Assembly (NCBI GenBank): GCA_031281945.1
Contig: JAITER010000006.1
Span: 1-40,529 of the forward strand
DNA length: 40,529 nucleotides
DNA from: Spirochaetaceae bacterium
Lineage (GTDB): Bacteria; Spirochaetota; Spirochaetia; Treponematales; Breznakiellaceae
Reading direction: 5' to 3'
Of the stretch, positions 33,177 to 40,529 are shown in pieces (position 1 is the first letter of the stretch; each line of letters opens with the position of its first letter). The notes below the pieces were generated by a model. That model had not been told where the DNA came from. It saw only the letters and a list, made by a program, of their open reading frames with translations, and made no database searches. A program made the position numbers and the translations under genes.

Positions 33177-36100
33177 TTGTTTAGGGTTTTACAAAAAAAC
33201 GGCGCAAAGAATTATCTGGTGGAAAAAATTAAAACAAACGGCCGCGCGTCTTTTTTTAGGTTCAAAAAATATTTTTTTTGCTTCATTTTCGTTTTATTTT
33301 CCGCGCCGCAGGATTTTTTTGCGCTGGGGCGCCGGGACGCGGTTATAGACCAGGCGGACAAACTAATATCAGAAAAACGCTACATGGACGCGCTAAAACT
33401 GATTTCGCAGTCTTCCTGGATTTGGGAGGATTCGTTTGATTTTGCGCAGGAGCGGCTGCGGGTGATCATGCGGATAACCGACTTGTACAACCAACTCGCC
33501 GGCTCTTTACTGGACGCCGTGCGCGATTCGCCGCAGGATGTGGACAAACTGCTCGCTATGGGCGGGCGGTTGCGCGAACTGGAAAACGCGGCCCACAGCG
33601 AAACCACCCGCAACGTTATAAGCCAAATATACATAGCCGCCCGGTTTTCCCGTTACAGCATGGAATTAAACAAAATAATGACTGAAGCGCGGGTCATGAT
33701 AGACGCGGGCGAATATGCGGGGGCTTTGGAAAAATATCAAAGCGGATTTATGCTTTACCGCGATGAATTCATAAACGCGGGTTTTGGCGCTTCCGAGGAA
33801 GCGGAGGTGTTTTCCAGGCTGTCTTCCATAGCTGATTACACCGAATCCATTTCCAAAATGCTGCAGCCGTTGCGGGAGCTTTCGTCTCAGGCGTCTTTGC
33901 TTCCAAAAACCAGAGCCGCCGCGCCGCAGGCGGCCTCTTTATGCGAAAGCGCGGCGGAATATTTTAACGCTCTTATAAACATAAAAAAATCAACGCGGGA
34001 TTTTCGGGATTATTTTCAGGAAAGAAGCGATTCAATCGATTCGGAGCAAAAAGACGCGCAGGCGAAAAACTATCTTTTTTTGCTTGTTTATTTAATAGAC
34101 GGAAGGGAGAATCAAAATACAAGGGAAGGCTTTTTGGGCGTGTACGACGCCGTGTGGAACAGCGCGCAACCTCAAATGGAAGAACTTTTGACGGGAATTT
34201 TAAGGGAAACCAACTCTTACACCGCCTCTTTGCTGGAAATAGGGGCCTATCAAAGCGTTCTTGACATTGAAAAAAATTCAATCGCGGCCAACGAAAAATT
34301 ATCTGATTTATTAAAAAAATATATTTCTTTTACCTCAACAGACGATGTGGAGCGTTTTCTTATAGCTGAAGATGAAATACCGCGCGCAAAATTGGAATTA
34401 TATGTAAATATTGATTATATATTAAAAAGCCAAAATTTCTTTTTTGACGCCGCTAGAGCCGGACGCGAATATGAAAATTTATACGCCGCCGGGTATAAAG
34501 GCGATACGCTCGCGGATTGGGAAAACGGCTTGATTTTAATAGATAAAGCGCTCGAAATTGAGGAAACAAAGCGGTTAAAAATATCGGAAATCGGGAATAT
34601 AATAGAAAACGGCGTAATTCTCTCGGAAAACGATTTTAATCAATTGAATTCATATTCACAAATTTTAAACGTCAGCGAGGCTCTTGACGCGCTGGAAAAA
34701 GCAAAAGGCTTTCTGCAAAAACTCTCTGGAATCGTATTAACGGATGAACTGCGTATTGTATCAACATCTTATACACTTAAAAATCATTTCTCGGAGAAAA
34801 ACATATCGGCTATGGAAGGAACCGTCGACGAGGCCGCCGCCCTTTCCATGGGAGAAATAGAAGAAGACGAAAACGGGGAGGAAGCCGTTATAAAACGCCC
34901 GCAGGAAGCGATTGAAAAACTGGGCGGCCTAACGGAAGCAATCCTTAATTCGGAAGAAACTTTGCAAAACACGCTTTCTTCTTACGACAACGAACCGGAT
35001 AGAATTCCAAAAGACGGAGGCCTTGGGGTTTTACGGCTTGAAACCCTGGCTTTGCTGGAGCGCCTTAACCAGATAAAACGAATTCAAAATGAACAAATCG
35101 GTTTGCTTACAGTGCAAATGGCGGAAGCTGAACAACTGTACGAAGAAGGCCTTGTTTTAATCAGGCGGGCCAGGTTGGAGCTGGAAAACAAATCGTTCTC
35201 CACCGCCCGCTCAATGACGGAGGAAGCCGCGCAAAAGTACGCGACTTCTTTATCGCTGCGGCAGTCTCCAAAAGTGCGCAGGTCGTGGGACGAGACGCTC
35301 ACCCCGCTTAACGCCGAAATAGCGCGGCTTGAATACGAGACGGTCGTAGACGAAATACGCCGCCTGGTTACAAGAGCGCGGGCTGTATATTTTGACGGCG
35401 AATACGAAAACGCGGAACTTTTTTTAACGCAAGCCGCCAACCGCTGGGCCGTTGTAAGCCCCACGCCAGATTCGGAAATCGTATACTGGCTTTCTTTGGT
35501 TCGCGGCGCGCTTTCTTTGCAGTCGGGGCGCACTATACCGGAGACGGCGCCGCTTTACATGGCGATGAGCCAATTGCTTAACGAAGCCAGAAAAAATTAC
35601 GATGCGGCCGTAAGCCTTATCAAAAAAGGCGAGCAAAAAGAGGCCGAAGCGCGCCTTAACCGCGCGCGCGGGCAAACAAGCGAAATCCGCTTCATATTTC
35701 CCATGAACAGGGAAGCGGGGGTTTTGGATTTGCGCATAGACCAGATGTTAAACCCCGAAAACTTTGACAGACAGTTCACCTCGCGCCTTGCGGCGGCGGC
35801 GGCGGAAACAAAACGAGGCTCACGCGAGGCTTACGCCGAAATGCAAAACCTTGCCTCCATACGCCCTGACTATCCGGGGATACAAAATATGCTGTACCAG
35901 GCGGAAATAGACATAGGCCTGCGTCAAAAGCCGGTGGACGCCTCCACCGCGAACCGCTCCGCGGAGCTGGCCCGCCGGGCCCAGGCTCTGCTTAACAACC
36001 CTGGCGGCTACGACGAGGCGTTGCGCCTTGTAAATGAAGCGTTGCGGATAAACCCAAACAGCTCTCTGGCTATGAACGTTAAAGACCGCCTGCAAATTTC

Positions 36101-36290
36101 AATGTCCAGGCAAAATGTGGCTGTTGTAGACAGAAACACGGAACAGGAATACATACGCGCCATAAGCGAACTGCAAAGGGGGAACACCATTATAGCCCTT
36201 TCAATAGTTCAGCGTCTTTTGCAAAATTCCAGCAACAGGAATTCGGTTAAAATAAACGAACTTTTACGCCGCATAGAAGCCATGCTGTAG
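33177..36290 (+). CDS. Large secreted helical (TPR-like) repeat protein
   Basis: A protein of up to 1037 residues. An N-terminal signal-like hydrophobic segment (YFFCFIFVLFSAPQDFFA) is followed almost entirely by amphipathic helices. Several helix pairs fit TPR spacing (for example ARRAQALLNNPGGYDEALRLVNEALRINP, written here in part, near the C-terminus). Similar large TPR proteins occur in treponeme envelopes as periplasmic scaffolds. The start is uncertain: TTG at 33177 or GTG at 33219, neither with a ribosome binding site. It stands alone, convergent with the Sua5 gene. Confidence 0.83.
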   Translation: MFRVLQKNGAKNYLVEKIKTNGRASFFRFKKYFFCFIFVLFSAPQDFFALGRRDAVIDQADKLISEKRYMDALKLISQSSWIWEDSFDFAQERLRVIMRITDLYNQLAGSLLDAVRDSPQDVDKLLAMGGRLRELENAAHSETTRNVISQIYIAARFSRYSMELNKIMTEARVMIDAGEYAGALEKYQSGFMLYRDEFINAGFGASEEAEVFSRLSSIADYTESISKMLQPLRELSSQASLLPKTRAAAPQAASLCESAAEYFNALINIKKSTRDFRDYFQERSDSIDSEQKDAQAKNYLFLLVYLIDGRENQNTREGFLGVYDAVWNSAQPQMEELLTGILRETNSYTASLLEIGAYQSVLDIEKNSIAANEKLSDLLKKYISFTSTDDVERFLIAEDEIPRAKLELYVNIDYILKSQNFFFDAARAGREYENLYAAGYKGDTLADWENGLILIDKALEIEETKRLKISEIGNIIENGVILSENDFNQLNSYSQILNVSEALDALEKAKGFLQKLSGIVLTDELRIVSTSYTLKNHFSEKNISAMEGTVDEAAALSMGEIEEDENGEEAVIKRPQEAIEKLGGLTEAILNSEETLQNTLSSYDNEPDRIPKDGGLGVLRLETLALLERLNQIKRIQNEQIGLLTVQMAEAEQLYEEGLVLIRRARLELENKSFSTARSMTEEAAQKYATSLSLRQSPKVRRSWDETLTPLNAEIARLEYETVVDEIRRLVTRARAVYFDGEYENAELFLTQAANRWAVVSPTPDSEIVYWLSLVRGALSLQSGRTIPETAPLYMAMSQLLNEARKNYDAAVSLIKKGEQKEAEARLNRARGQTSEIRFIFPMNREAGVLDLRIDQMLNPENFDRQFTSRLAAAAAETKRGSREAYAEMQNLASIRPDYPGIQNMLYQAEIDIGLRQKPVDASTANRSAELARRAQALLNNPGGYDEALRLVNEALRINPNSSLAMNVKDRLQISMSRQNVAVVDRNTEQEYIRAISELQRGNTIIALSIVQRLLQNSSNRNSVKINELLRRIEAML

Positions 36291-36314
36291 CGGCGCCGGC
36301 CTCCCGCCGTTTTT
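36291..36314 (+). terminator. Weak intrinsic terminator after the TPR gene
   Basis: CGGCG (36291-36295) pairs with CGCCG (36305-36309), followed by five T. The stem is short, so this is tentative. Confidence 0.4.
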
Positions 36315-36382
36315 ACCGCCCCTTTTTCCGCCGCAATCCGCACGGCGCTATGCGGGCCGGCGGTGAAACGCGCGCGGCCTCT

Positions 36383-37444
36383 CTATGCTTCCAAAACGGA
36401 GCCGGCGGCTTTAAAAAGCCTGTCGTTTATGGCCGGCCCAAGGCCGTCAGGCGGCGCTTTTTCGGCGTGTATTTCCAGGGCGTCCAGGGCGTCCATCATG
36501 TGGAGGACGTCGAAAAGGGCGGCGGCGGCTTCCCTGCAAGACGGCTCCCCCGCCCCGCCGCATAACGCCCACAGCCGCTCGTGGGCGGGAAGCTCATTTT
36601 CGTTTATTTTCAACCCGTTTTTTTTTGCGTAAAGGCGCAAGTTTTCAAACGAATAAAAAAGGTAAGCTTTGCTGGGCGAAAACGGTTCCTTAAGCATGGC
36701 GCCGGCTTCGTGCAGTTTAAAAACAGTTTTTGGGGCGTAATGAATTTTTAAGGCTCCAGGCGTTTTAAAAGCTCCGCCTTCCGCTTCCATAGGTGAATTT
36801 AAAGCGCGGCTTGTCATTTTTCCGGTAAAGCGTTCTATTTCTTCTTGCGGGACGCCGCCTTCCCGCAAGACGCGGGGGGCGCCGGAACTTAGGTCGAGCA
36901 CCGTAGATTCAAGGCCCACATCCGTTTTCCCGCCGTCCAGGATTATATCTACGCCGGCGGGAAAGTAGGCGCTTACATGAGCGGCCCGCGTGGGGCTCAA
37001 CCTGCCGAAAGGGTTGGCGCTTGGAGCCGCGAGCGGGTCGCCTGTTAAAAGTATCAGTTTTTGGGCGATTTCGTTTTTTGGGAATCGGACGGCTACGGAG
37101 TCCAGGCCCGAAGTTACGACGTCCGGTATTTCGTTTTTTTTTGGCAAAACTATGGTGAGCGGGCCGGGCCACAAATTTTGAATTAATTTTTCCAGCAACT
37201 TTCTATTTTCGTTTTTCAGCGCCTCAAGATTGGCGGCGCTTTCAAGCATGGAGAGGCTTCCTATGTGGACTATCAACGGATCAAAAGAGGGCCTTTTTTT
37301 AAGCTCAAAGACGCGGGCTACGGCGGCCCTGTTAAAGGCGGACGCTCCAAGCCCATAGACGGTCTCTGTGGGGAACGCCGCGACTCCGCCGCGCCGCAAG
37401 ACGTCCGCGGCTTTTTGTATGTTTTCTTCCGTAGCTAAAACCAT
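36383..37444 (-). CDS. sua5: L-threonylcarbamoyladenylate synthase, Sua5 type
   Basis: A 353-residue YrdC/Sua5 enzyme that makes threonylcarbamoyl-AMP for t6A at position 37 of ANN-decoding tRNAs. The YrdC domain (residues ~1-210) carries FPTETVYGLGASA, KRPSFDPLIVHI, PGPLTIVLPK and the SANPFGRLSPT loop. A C-terminal Sua5 domain follows (PGALKIHYAPKT), so it is the two-domain form. ATG at 37444, 16 nt after motB, so the two are probably one transcript. Confidence 0.93.
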   Translation of the reverse strand: MVLATEENIQKAADVLRRGGVAAFPTETVYGLGASAFNRAAVARVFELKKRPSFDPLIVHIGSLSMLESAANLEALKNENRKLLEKLIQNLWPGPLTIVLPKKNEIPDVVTSGLDSVAVRFPKNEIAQKLILLTGDPLAAPSANPFGRLSPTRAAHVSAYFPAGVDIILDGGKTDVGLESTVLDLSSGAPRVLREGGVPQEEIERFTGKMTSRALNSPMEAEGGAFKTPGALKIHYAPKTVFKLHEAGAMLKEPFSPSKAYLFYSFENLRLYAKKNGLKINENELPAHERLWALCGGAGEPSCREAAAALFDVLHMMDALDALEIHAEKAPPDGLGPAINDRLFKAAGSVLEA

Positions 37445-37460
37445 TTTCCAGCCTTAGACT

Positions 37461-38198
37461 TTAAAGATGGGCGTCGTCCAGTATTACAACGTCTACGCGG
37501 CGGTTATACGCCCTGCCTTCAGGCGTTTCGTCCGAGCTTACAGGCATTGTGTCTGCGAAGCCGGCCACCTGAAACCTGCGGTCAGGCACGCCCAGCCCGC
37601 TCAAATACTTTAAAACGGCTATGGAGCGGGCGCTGGAAAGCTCCCAGTTTGATTCCCAGGGGCCCGCGGGGTCTACCGGCGTTGAATCCGTATGCCCTTC
37701 GATTCTGAATTTACGCCCGTTTAACTCAGTCGACGTCAAAAGGGAGCCTAAACGCAACAGTATATCTCGCGTGGATTCCACGTTTATCACGGCGCTGGCC
37801 GGAGCGAAAAAAGCGTCGGAGGCCAAACTTATGATTATACCACGCTCATCGGAAGTTACGGACATCTTTTTTTGTTTGATTTCCGGCGCGAAAAGGCTCA
37901 CCGCTTTTTTTAACGAAGTCCCCAGGGACGTTCCTCTATCGGTGGACGGGAGCGACAGTATATTGTTCCCCATATCCGCCATCTTGCCGGGAGAAAGCGT
38001 GTTCCCGCCCGCCTGAGCCCCCATGCCGCGGGTCATAAACGAAATCGCCATTTGAGACATTGTGCTTGGGGTTGATTCATCGGGATTAAACATTATAGCG
38101 AAGAAACAAAGCACCAGCGTAACCATGTCGGAGTAAGTGGTGAGCCATTCCTGTCCGGTAGGGCCGCCGCCTCCGCTCTTTTTCTTTTTTCTGCCCAT
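37461..38198 (-). CDS. motB: MotB-like flagellar motor/OmpA-domain protein
   Basis: A 245-residue protein with a Lys/Gly-rich N-terminus, one membrane helix (residues ~19-38, TTYSDMVTLVLCFFAIMF) and a C-terminal OmpA/MotB peptidoglycan-binding domain (FRIEGHTDSTPVD, NWELSSARS). The proton-carrying aspartate of MotB stators corresponds to Asp24 in TTYSDMVT. In spirochaetes MotB anchors the stator that drives periplasmic flagella. Unusually, no motA precedes it: upstream is a gene-poor stretch. It is transcribed with the Sua5 gene. Confidence 0.88.
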   Translation of the reverse strand: MGRKKKKSGGGGPTGQEWLTTYSDMVTLVLCFFAIMFNPDESTPSTMSQMAISFMTRGMGAQAGGNTLSPGKMADMGNNILSLPSTDRGTSLGTSLKKAVSLFAPEIKQKKMSVTSDERGIIISLASDAFFAPASAVINVESTRDILLRLGSLLTSTELNGRKFRIEGHTDSTPVDPAGPWESNWELSSARSIAVLKYLSGLGVPDRRFQVAGFADTMPVSSDETPEGRAYNRRVDVVILDDAHL

Positions 38199-38257
38199 AC
38201 TTTATAGAATATCGGTATAAAAAAACATAAAACATCAAAAGGCCGTTTTTTTATCAT

Positions 38258-38494
38258 AAAACCGCCCGTTTTTTATCCGGCGCTTTCAGTTTTTAGGGCT
38301 TTCGCTTAACCCGCCGCCAAAGGGAAAGGACATATACGGTGAATTCCCGGTTGAGATAGTTTCAAGATTAAATAATAGAACGCCGTTTGAGACTTTGACC
38401 GCCAACGCCTTAAAGTTGCGGATATACCGCCAGACTTTGAAACTGTATAACGAATTTATAATGAAACCAAAAAAGAACTTGAAGCAAAGAGAAC
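38258..38494 (+). other. Probable decayed coding sequence, family unknown
   Basis: A gene-poor spacer in which protein-like text appears in more than one plus frame: GEFPVEIVSRLNNRTPFETL in one frame, and RQRLKVADIPPDFETV, then a stop, then RIYNETKKELEAKRT in another. No start or ribosome binding site is seen. I read it as a frame-shifted remnant, but a chance open frame is possible. Confidence 0.3.
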
Positions 38495-38707
38495 TTAATC
38501 GACTGCCCAGCCGGCGTCTATAATTTCTTCAACGTAATGAAAAGTCAAGTTTAAGTTTCTCGTGTTTTCAGTTAGAAGCGTTATAGTTCAGATTTTATTA
38601 TGATTGTCTACGTTTAATATTCCGAAATCTCCCTTTTGAGATTTAACCGATACGCCATTGTAATTAAAATATTCTCTCGATAATTCAATTAACTCTTTTG
38701 ACCACAT
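38495..38707 (-). pseudogene. Small protein gene interrupted by an in-frame TGA
   Basis: ATG at 38707 with AGGAG 7 nt upstream encodes MWSKELIELSREYFNYNGVS and continues to NVDNHNKI, where codon 40 is TGA (38590-38588). The same frame stays protein-like beyond it (TITLLTENTRNLNLTFHYVE, EIIDAGWAVD) and ends in TAA at 38495. The intact product would be about 70 residues. TGA is used as a normal stop elsewhere in the window (nadK, gatA), so a nonsense mutation is likelier than recoding. No selenocysteine element is evident. Confidence 0.6.
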
Positions 38708-38755
38708 AGTTAAACTCCTGTACTTTGAATATAAGATTTGAACACTTGCAATTCA

Positions 38756-38786
38756 AATAAAAACGCCCCGCCAATTATGACGGGGC
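38756..38786 (-). terminator. Intrinsic terminator of the LRR lipoprotein gene
   Basis: On the minus strand GCCCCG (38786-38781), a 10-nt loop, CGGGGC (38770-38765), then GTTTTTATTT. It lies about 45 nt after the lipoprotein stop and before the small interrupted gene. Confidence 0.75.
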
Positions 38787-38831
38787 TTTTTATATCCTAT
38801 ATCTCAAAGTTGAAATCATAAATATTGATAT

Positions 38832-39467
38832 TTATGGTTCCATAAATCCCATTTCTTTAAGTCGTGCCCGCATTTTGAGTGGAAGTTTTTTACAACCCAG
38901 AAATGCAGTTTGTCCTAGTGTTATCCCATGATTCTGTGTTGGCACAAGCACGTTTGTTCCAATATCAGGGTTTTCGTTTTTATCGGGAATATTCAGTGTA
39001 GTCAGGTTTTCACAATCTTTGAAAACAAAGTCGGCTATTACAACATAGGTTCTTTGAATAGTAACCGATGTGAGTTTTTTACAGTTGGCAAACGCGCTGC
39101 TACCAATCATAAAAACCTCGCCTGGGATAACGACTTCGGTAATATTATCGCCTTGGCCTCCAGTTGAGCCACGGGTACTATCATAAGTAGAACCTTTAAA
39201 AGCGGAATGACCAATTTCACCTACCGGATAATCTTCTATTTTCTCCGGGATAACCACTTTCCCGCCTTTTCCGGTATATTCGGTTATCCTTACATAATCA
39301 CCGCCATCTTCAGGTGTGGCTTCGACTAATTCATACAAGAAGTCAGAAACAGGTGAGGCTCTCCCAACTGAACCACCACCGCCACTTCCATCTTTCTTAC
39401 TGCATGAACCAAATACTAATGCCAGCAAACTGACCAGCACTGCCAAAAAAACAAGTTTCTTATTCAT
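38832..39467 (-). CDS. BspA-type leucine-rich-repeat lipoprotein
   Basis: A 211-residue lipoprotein. Signal peptide MNKKLVFLAVLVSLLALV, lipobox FGSC, then a Gly/Ser linker (KKDGSGGGGSVG). From residue ~55 there is an N-cap like that of the 18890-19516 protein, followed by three LRR_5-type repeats (IGHSAFKG, IGSSAFANCKKLTSVTI, ADFVFKDCENLTTLNIP, LGQTAFLGCKKLP). Surface LRR lipoproteins of this type often bind host or matrix ligands. AGAGG lies 6 nt upstream of the ATG. It is more AT-rich than most of the window. Confidence 0.88.
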   Translation of the reverse strand: MNKKLVFLAVLVSLLALVFGSCSKKDGSGGGGSVGRASPVSDFLYELVEATPEDGGDYVRITEYTGKGGKVVIPEKIEDYPVGEIGHSAFKGSTYDSTRGSTGGQGDNITEVVIPGEVFMIGSSAFANCKKLTSVTIQRTYVVIADFVFKDCENLTTLNIPDKNENPDIGTNVLVPTQNHGITLGQTAFLGCKKLPLKMRARLKEMGFMEP

Positions 39468-39562
39468 AAAAAACCTCTTTACGTCTTAATGTCCGACGAC
39501 ATATTTTTAAAGTCTCATTCGAAACTTTAATTACAGTTATATAATTCAAGTTTGAAACAGAA

Positions 39563-39745
39563 TTATTCATTCTCAAACTTCTCATTTTCATTTTTAACTT
39601 CTGATTCTGGTTTTTCCTCATGAACCGTGTTATAAATATCTAAAAAGTCCTCGGCCACCCGGATCAGTTTCTTTTTCCCGGTATCGGTCATCCCTTTATA
39701 ATTCTGACTAAATCTATCAATATTACCATTTCTCTCAATAACCAC
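39563..39745 (-). CDS. Small charged protein, unknown function
   Basis: 60 residues, starting at a GTG with GGGGGTG just upstream. Helical N-terminal part (GKKKLIRVAEDFLDIYNTV) and a Lys/Glu/Asn-rich tail. It is divergent from the HTH regulator at 39938, with two operator-like repeats in between, so it is a likely target or partner of that regulator, possibly antitoxin- or phage-module-like. No family recognised. Confidence 0.55.
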   Translation of the reverse strand: MVIERNGNIDRFSQNYKGMTDTGKKKLIRVAEDFLDIYNTVHEEKPESEVKNENEKFENE

Positions 39746-39760
39746 GTTTCACCCCCGATA

Positions 39761-39798
39761 GTCCTGTATGTGGACATATTACTGTCTATATATAGGAC
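39761..39798. promoter_or_regulatory. Paired inverted operator-like sites
   Basis: GTCCTGTATGTGGAC (39761-39775) and GTCTATATATAGGAC (39784-39798) are inverted copies with two mismatches, and each is itself partly palindromic (GTC...GAC). They sit just upstream of the small GTG-started gene, where an Xre-type repressor would bind. Confidence 0.55.
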
Positions 39799-39876
39799 GT
39801 GTCAATCCCCTGTTCCAGTGTTAATAAAATTTCTTGTGTATAAAATATCATACAATTAAGGGCCTGTTTTTTTGTC

Positions 39877-39905
39877 TTGAGGAAACCCGGATTATGGGTT
39901 ATTAT
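39877..39905 (+). promoter_or_regulatory. Promoter of the HTH regulator gene
   Basis: TTGAGG (39877-39882), a 17-nt spacer and TATTAT (39900-39905). The spacer holds an AACCC-N7-GGGTT palindrome (39884-39900), a possible second operator. Confidence 0.55.
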
Positions 39906-39937
39906 TATAGAAGAAATGAACCCAATAAAGGTAATCA

Positions 39938-40282
39938 ATGAAACAGGTACACGAAAGATTAAAAGAAATAAGAACATCATTAAATTTATCAATTCGGGAA
40001 TTCTCAAAACAAATATATATCAGTCATAGTTTATATGGTGAACTTGAATTAGGACATAGAAAGACAACCGACAGGATTATACAATTAATTTCTTCCCGGT
40101 TTAATGTAAGTAAAGATTGGATTAAAACTGGTGATGGTGAAATGTTTACCAGTCCCCCGCCGGATATTAAACTTGAACGGATAATTGAAATATACAATAC
40201 TTTAGACGGAATGTTAAAAGACTGTCTTTTGGAACAATCCGATATATTATTGAAAATATATAAAGACAAAACTAAGAAATAA
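39938..40282 (+). CDS. Xre-family helix-turn-helix regulator
   Basis: A 114-residue DNA-binding protein with an N-terminal Cro/CI-type HTH (residues ~5-65: LKEIRTSLNLSIREFSKQI, HSLYGELELGHRKTTDRII, then VSKDWIKTGDGEMF, typical of phage-like repressors). A helical C-terminus (residues ~75-110) may mediate dimerisation. AAAGG lies 7 nt upstream of the ATG. Divergent from the small gene at 39745. The AT-rich composition suggests acquired DNA. Confidence 0.85.
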   Translation: MKQVHERLKEIRTSLNLSIREFSKQIYISHSLYGELELGHRKTTDRIIQLISSRFNVSKDWIKTGDGEMFTSPPPDIKLERIIEIYNTLDGMLKDCLLEQSDILLKIYKDKTKK

Positions 40283-40286
40283 CAAC

Positions 40287-40307
40287 GGGAGAGTTTGATA
40301 CTCTCCC
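40287..40307 (+). terminator. Hairpin after the HTH gene
   Basis: GGGAGAGT, TTGAT, ACTCTCCC: a perfect 8-bp stem 5 nt after the stop. There is no T-run, so it may be a 3'-end stabiliser or a factor-assisted terminator. Confidence 0.45.
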
Positions 40308-40529
40308 GAAGTTTGAGAATTGAATTTTGATTATTTCAATTCTTTAGACGTTTTCAAAAGGTAGATTTTATCGTCTTTGGTGATAACGATTTTCCACGTA
40401 TCGCAAACTCCTTAAAACTTGATTTGTAAAAATGATACACGAAAAACAAGATAAAAGATCATTTAAGTCAAGACATAATACCCTCCTGCCTGGAAATAAT
40501 TGTCACAGAAACTTCCTGTTGCCGCGCCC

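Noticed and set aside
40331-40402. Minus-strand micro-frame ending WKIVITKDDKIYLLKTSKEL, then K and a stop
   Set aside because: Looks protein-like and has AAGGAG upstream, but no ATG/GTG/TTG lies in the right frame after that site; possibly a broken gene.

Overview
The window is about 40.5 kb of roughly 50% GC bacterial chromosome. It most resembles a spirochaete of the Treponema group, probably a host-associated lineage such as the termite-gut treponemes. The evidence is a tmRNA whose tag (ANNDDYDYALAA) is close to the treponemal type, a beta-barrel outer-membrane protein, abundant lipoproteins with loose lipoboxes, a lone MotB-type protein, a type III glutamine synthetase, BspA-type leucine-rich-repeat proteins, and a mixture of Shine-Dalgarno and apparently leaderless starts. 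The genus is an inference; no rRNA or marker phylogeny could be run.

Layout. 1-5.4 kb: the end of an unknown gene, nadK, a lipoprotein gene abutting tmRNA and tRNA-Tyr, a Cof-type HAD phosphatase, a PTS IIA(Glc) protein and pncC. 5.5-11 kb: a 528-residue protein of unknown function, epmA (EF-P lysylation), a tandem array of double-hairpin repeats, then rimO and leuD. 11.2-15.7 kb: gatA-gatB (no gatC) and a PEGA-domain/lipoprotein pair. 15.8-21.4 kb: uxuA, a cystathionine-type PLP enzyme, a leucine-rich-repeat protein, a YkgJ-type cysteine-cluster protein and mltG, separated by dispersed palindromic repeats. 21.5-24.9 kb: a minus-strand thiamine/pyrimidine-precursor ABC operon behind a promoter, TPP riboswitch and terminator. 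25-28.9 kb: a three-gene envelope operon whose first gene has a run of 14 G in its signal-peptide codons and is out of frame as sequenced. 29-30.4 kb: gene remnants and a second repeat array. 30.4-38.2 kb: glutamine synthetase III with an excellent sigma-54 promoter, a 1037-residue secreted repeat protein, a Sua5-type enzyme and MotB. 38.2-40.5 kb: an AT-richer accessory stretch with a decayed small gene, a leucine-rich-repeat lipoprotein, and a divergent small-protein/HTH-regulator pair with paired operator-like sites.

Housekeeping functions dominate: translation quality and modification (tmRNA, EpmA, RimO, GatAB, Sua5), cofactors (NadK, PncC, thiamine precursor uptake), nitrogen assimilation and envelope assembly. 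The most unusual material lies between the genes. Six copies at two loci of a ~110-bp double hairpin keep their pairing through compensatory changes and G-U wobbles that mostly favour a minus-strand RNA. Palindromic mosaic elements sit at gene ends and at truncated genes. One element family lies just upstream of two unrelated genes in the same relative orientation.
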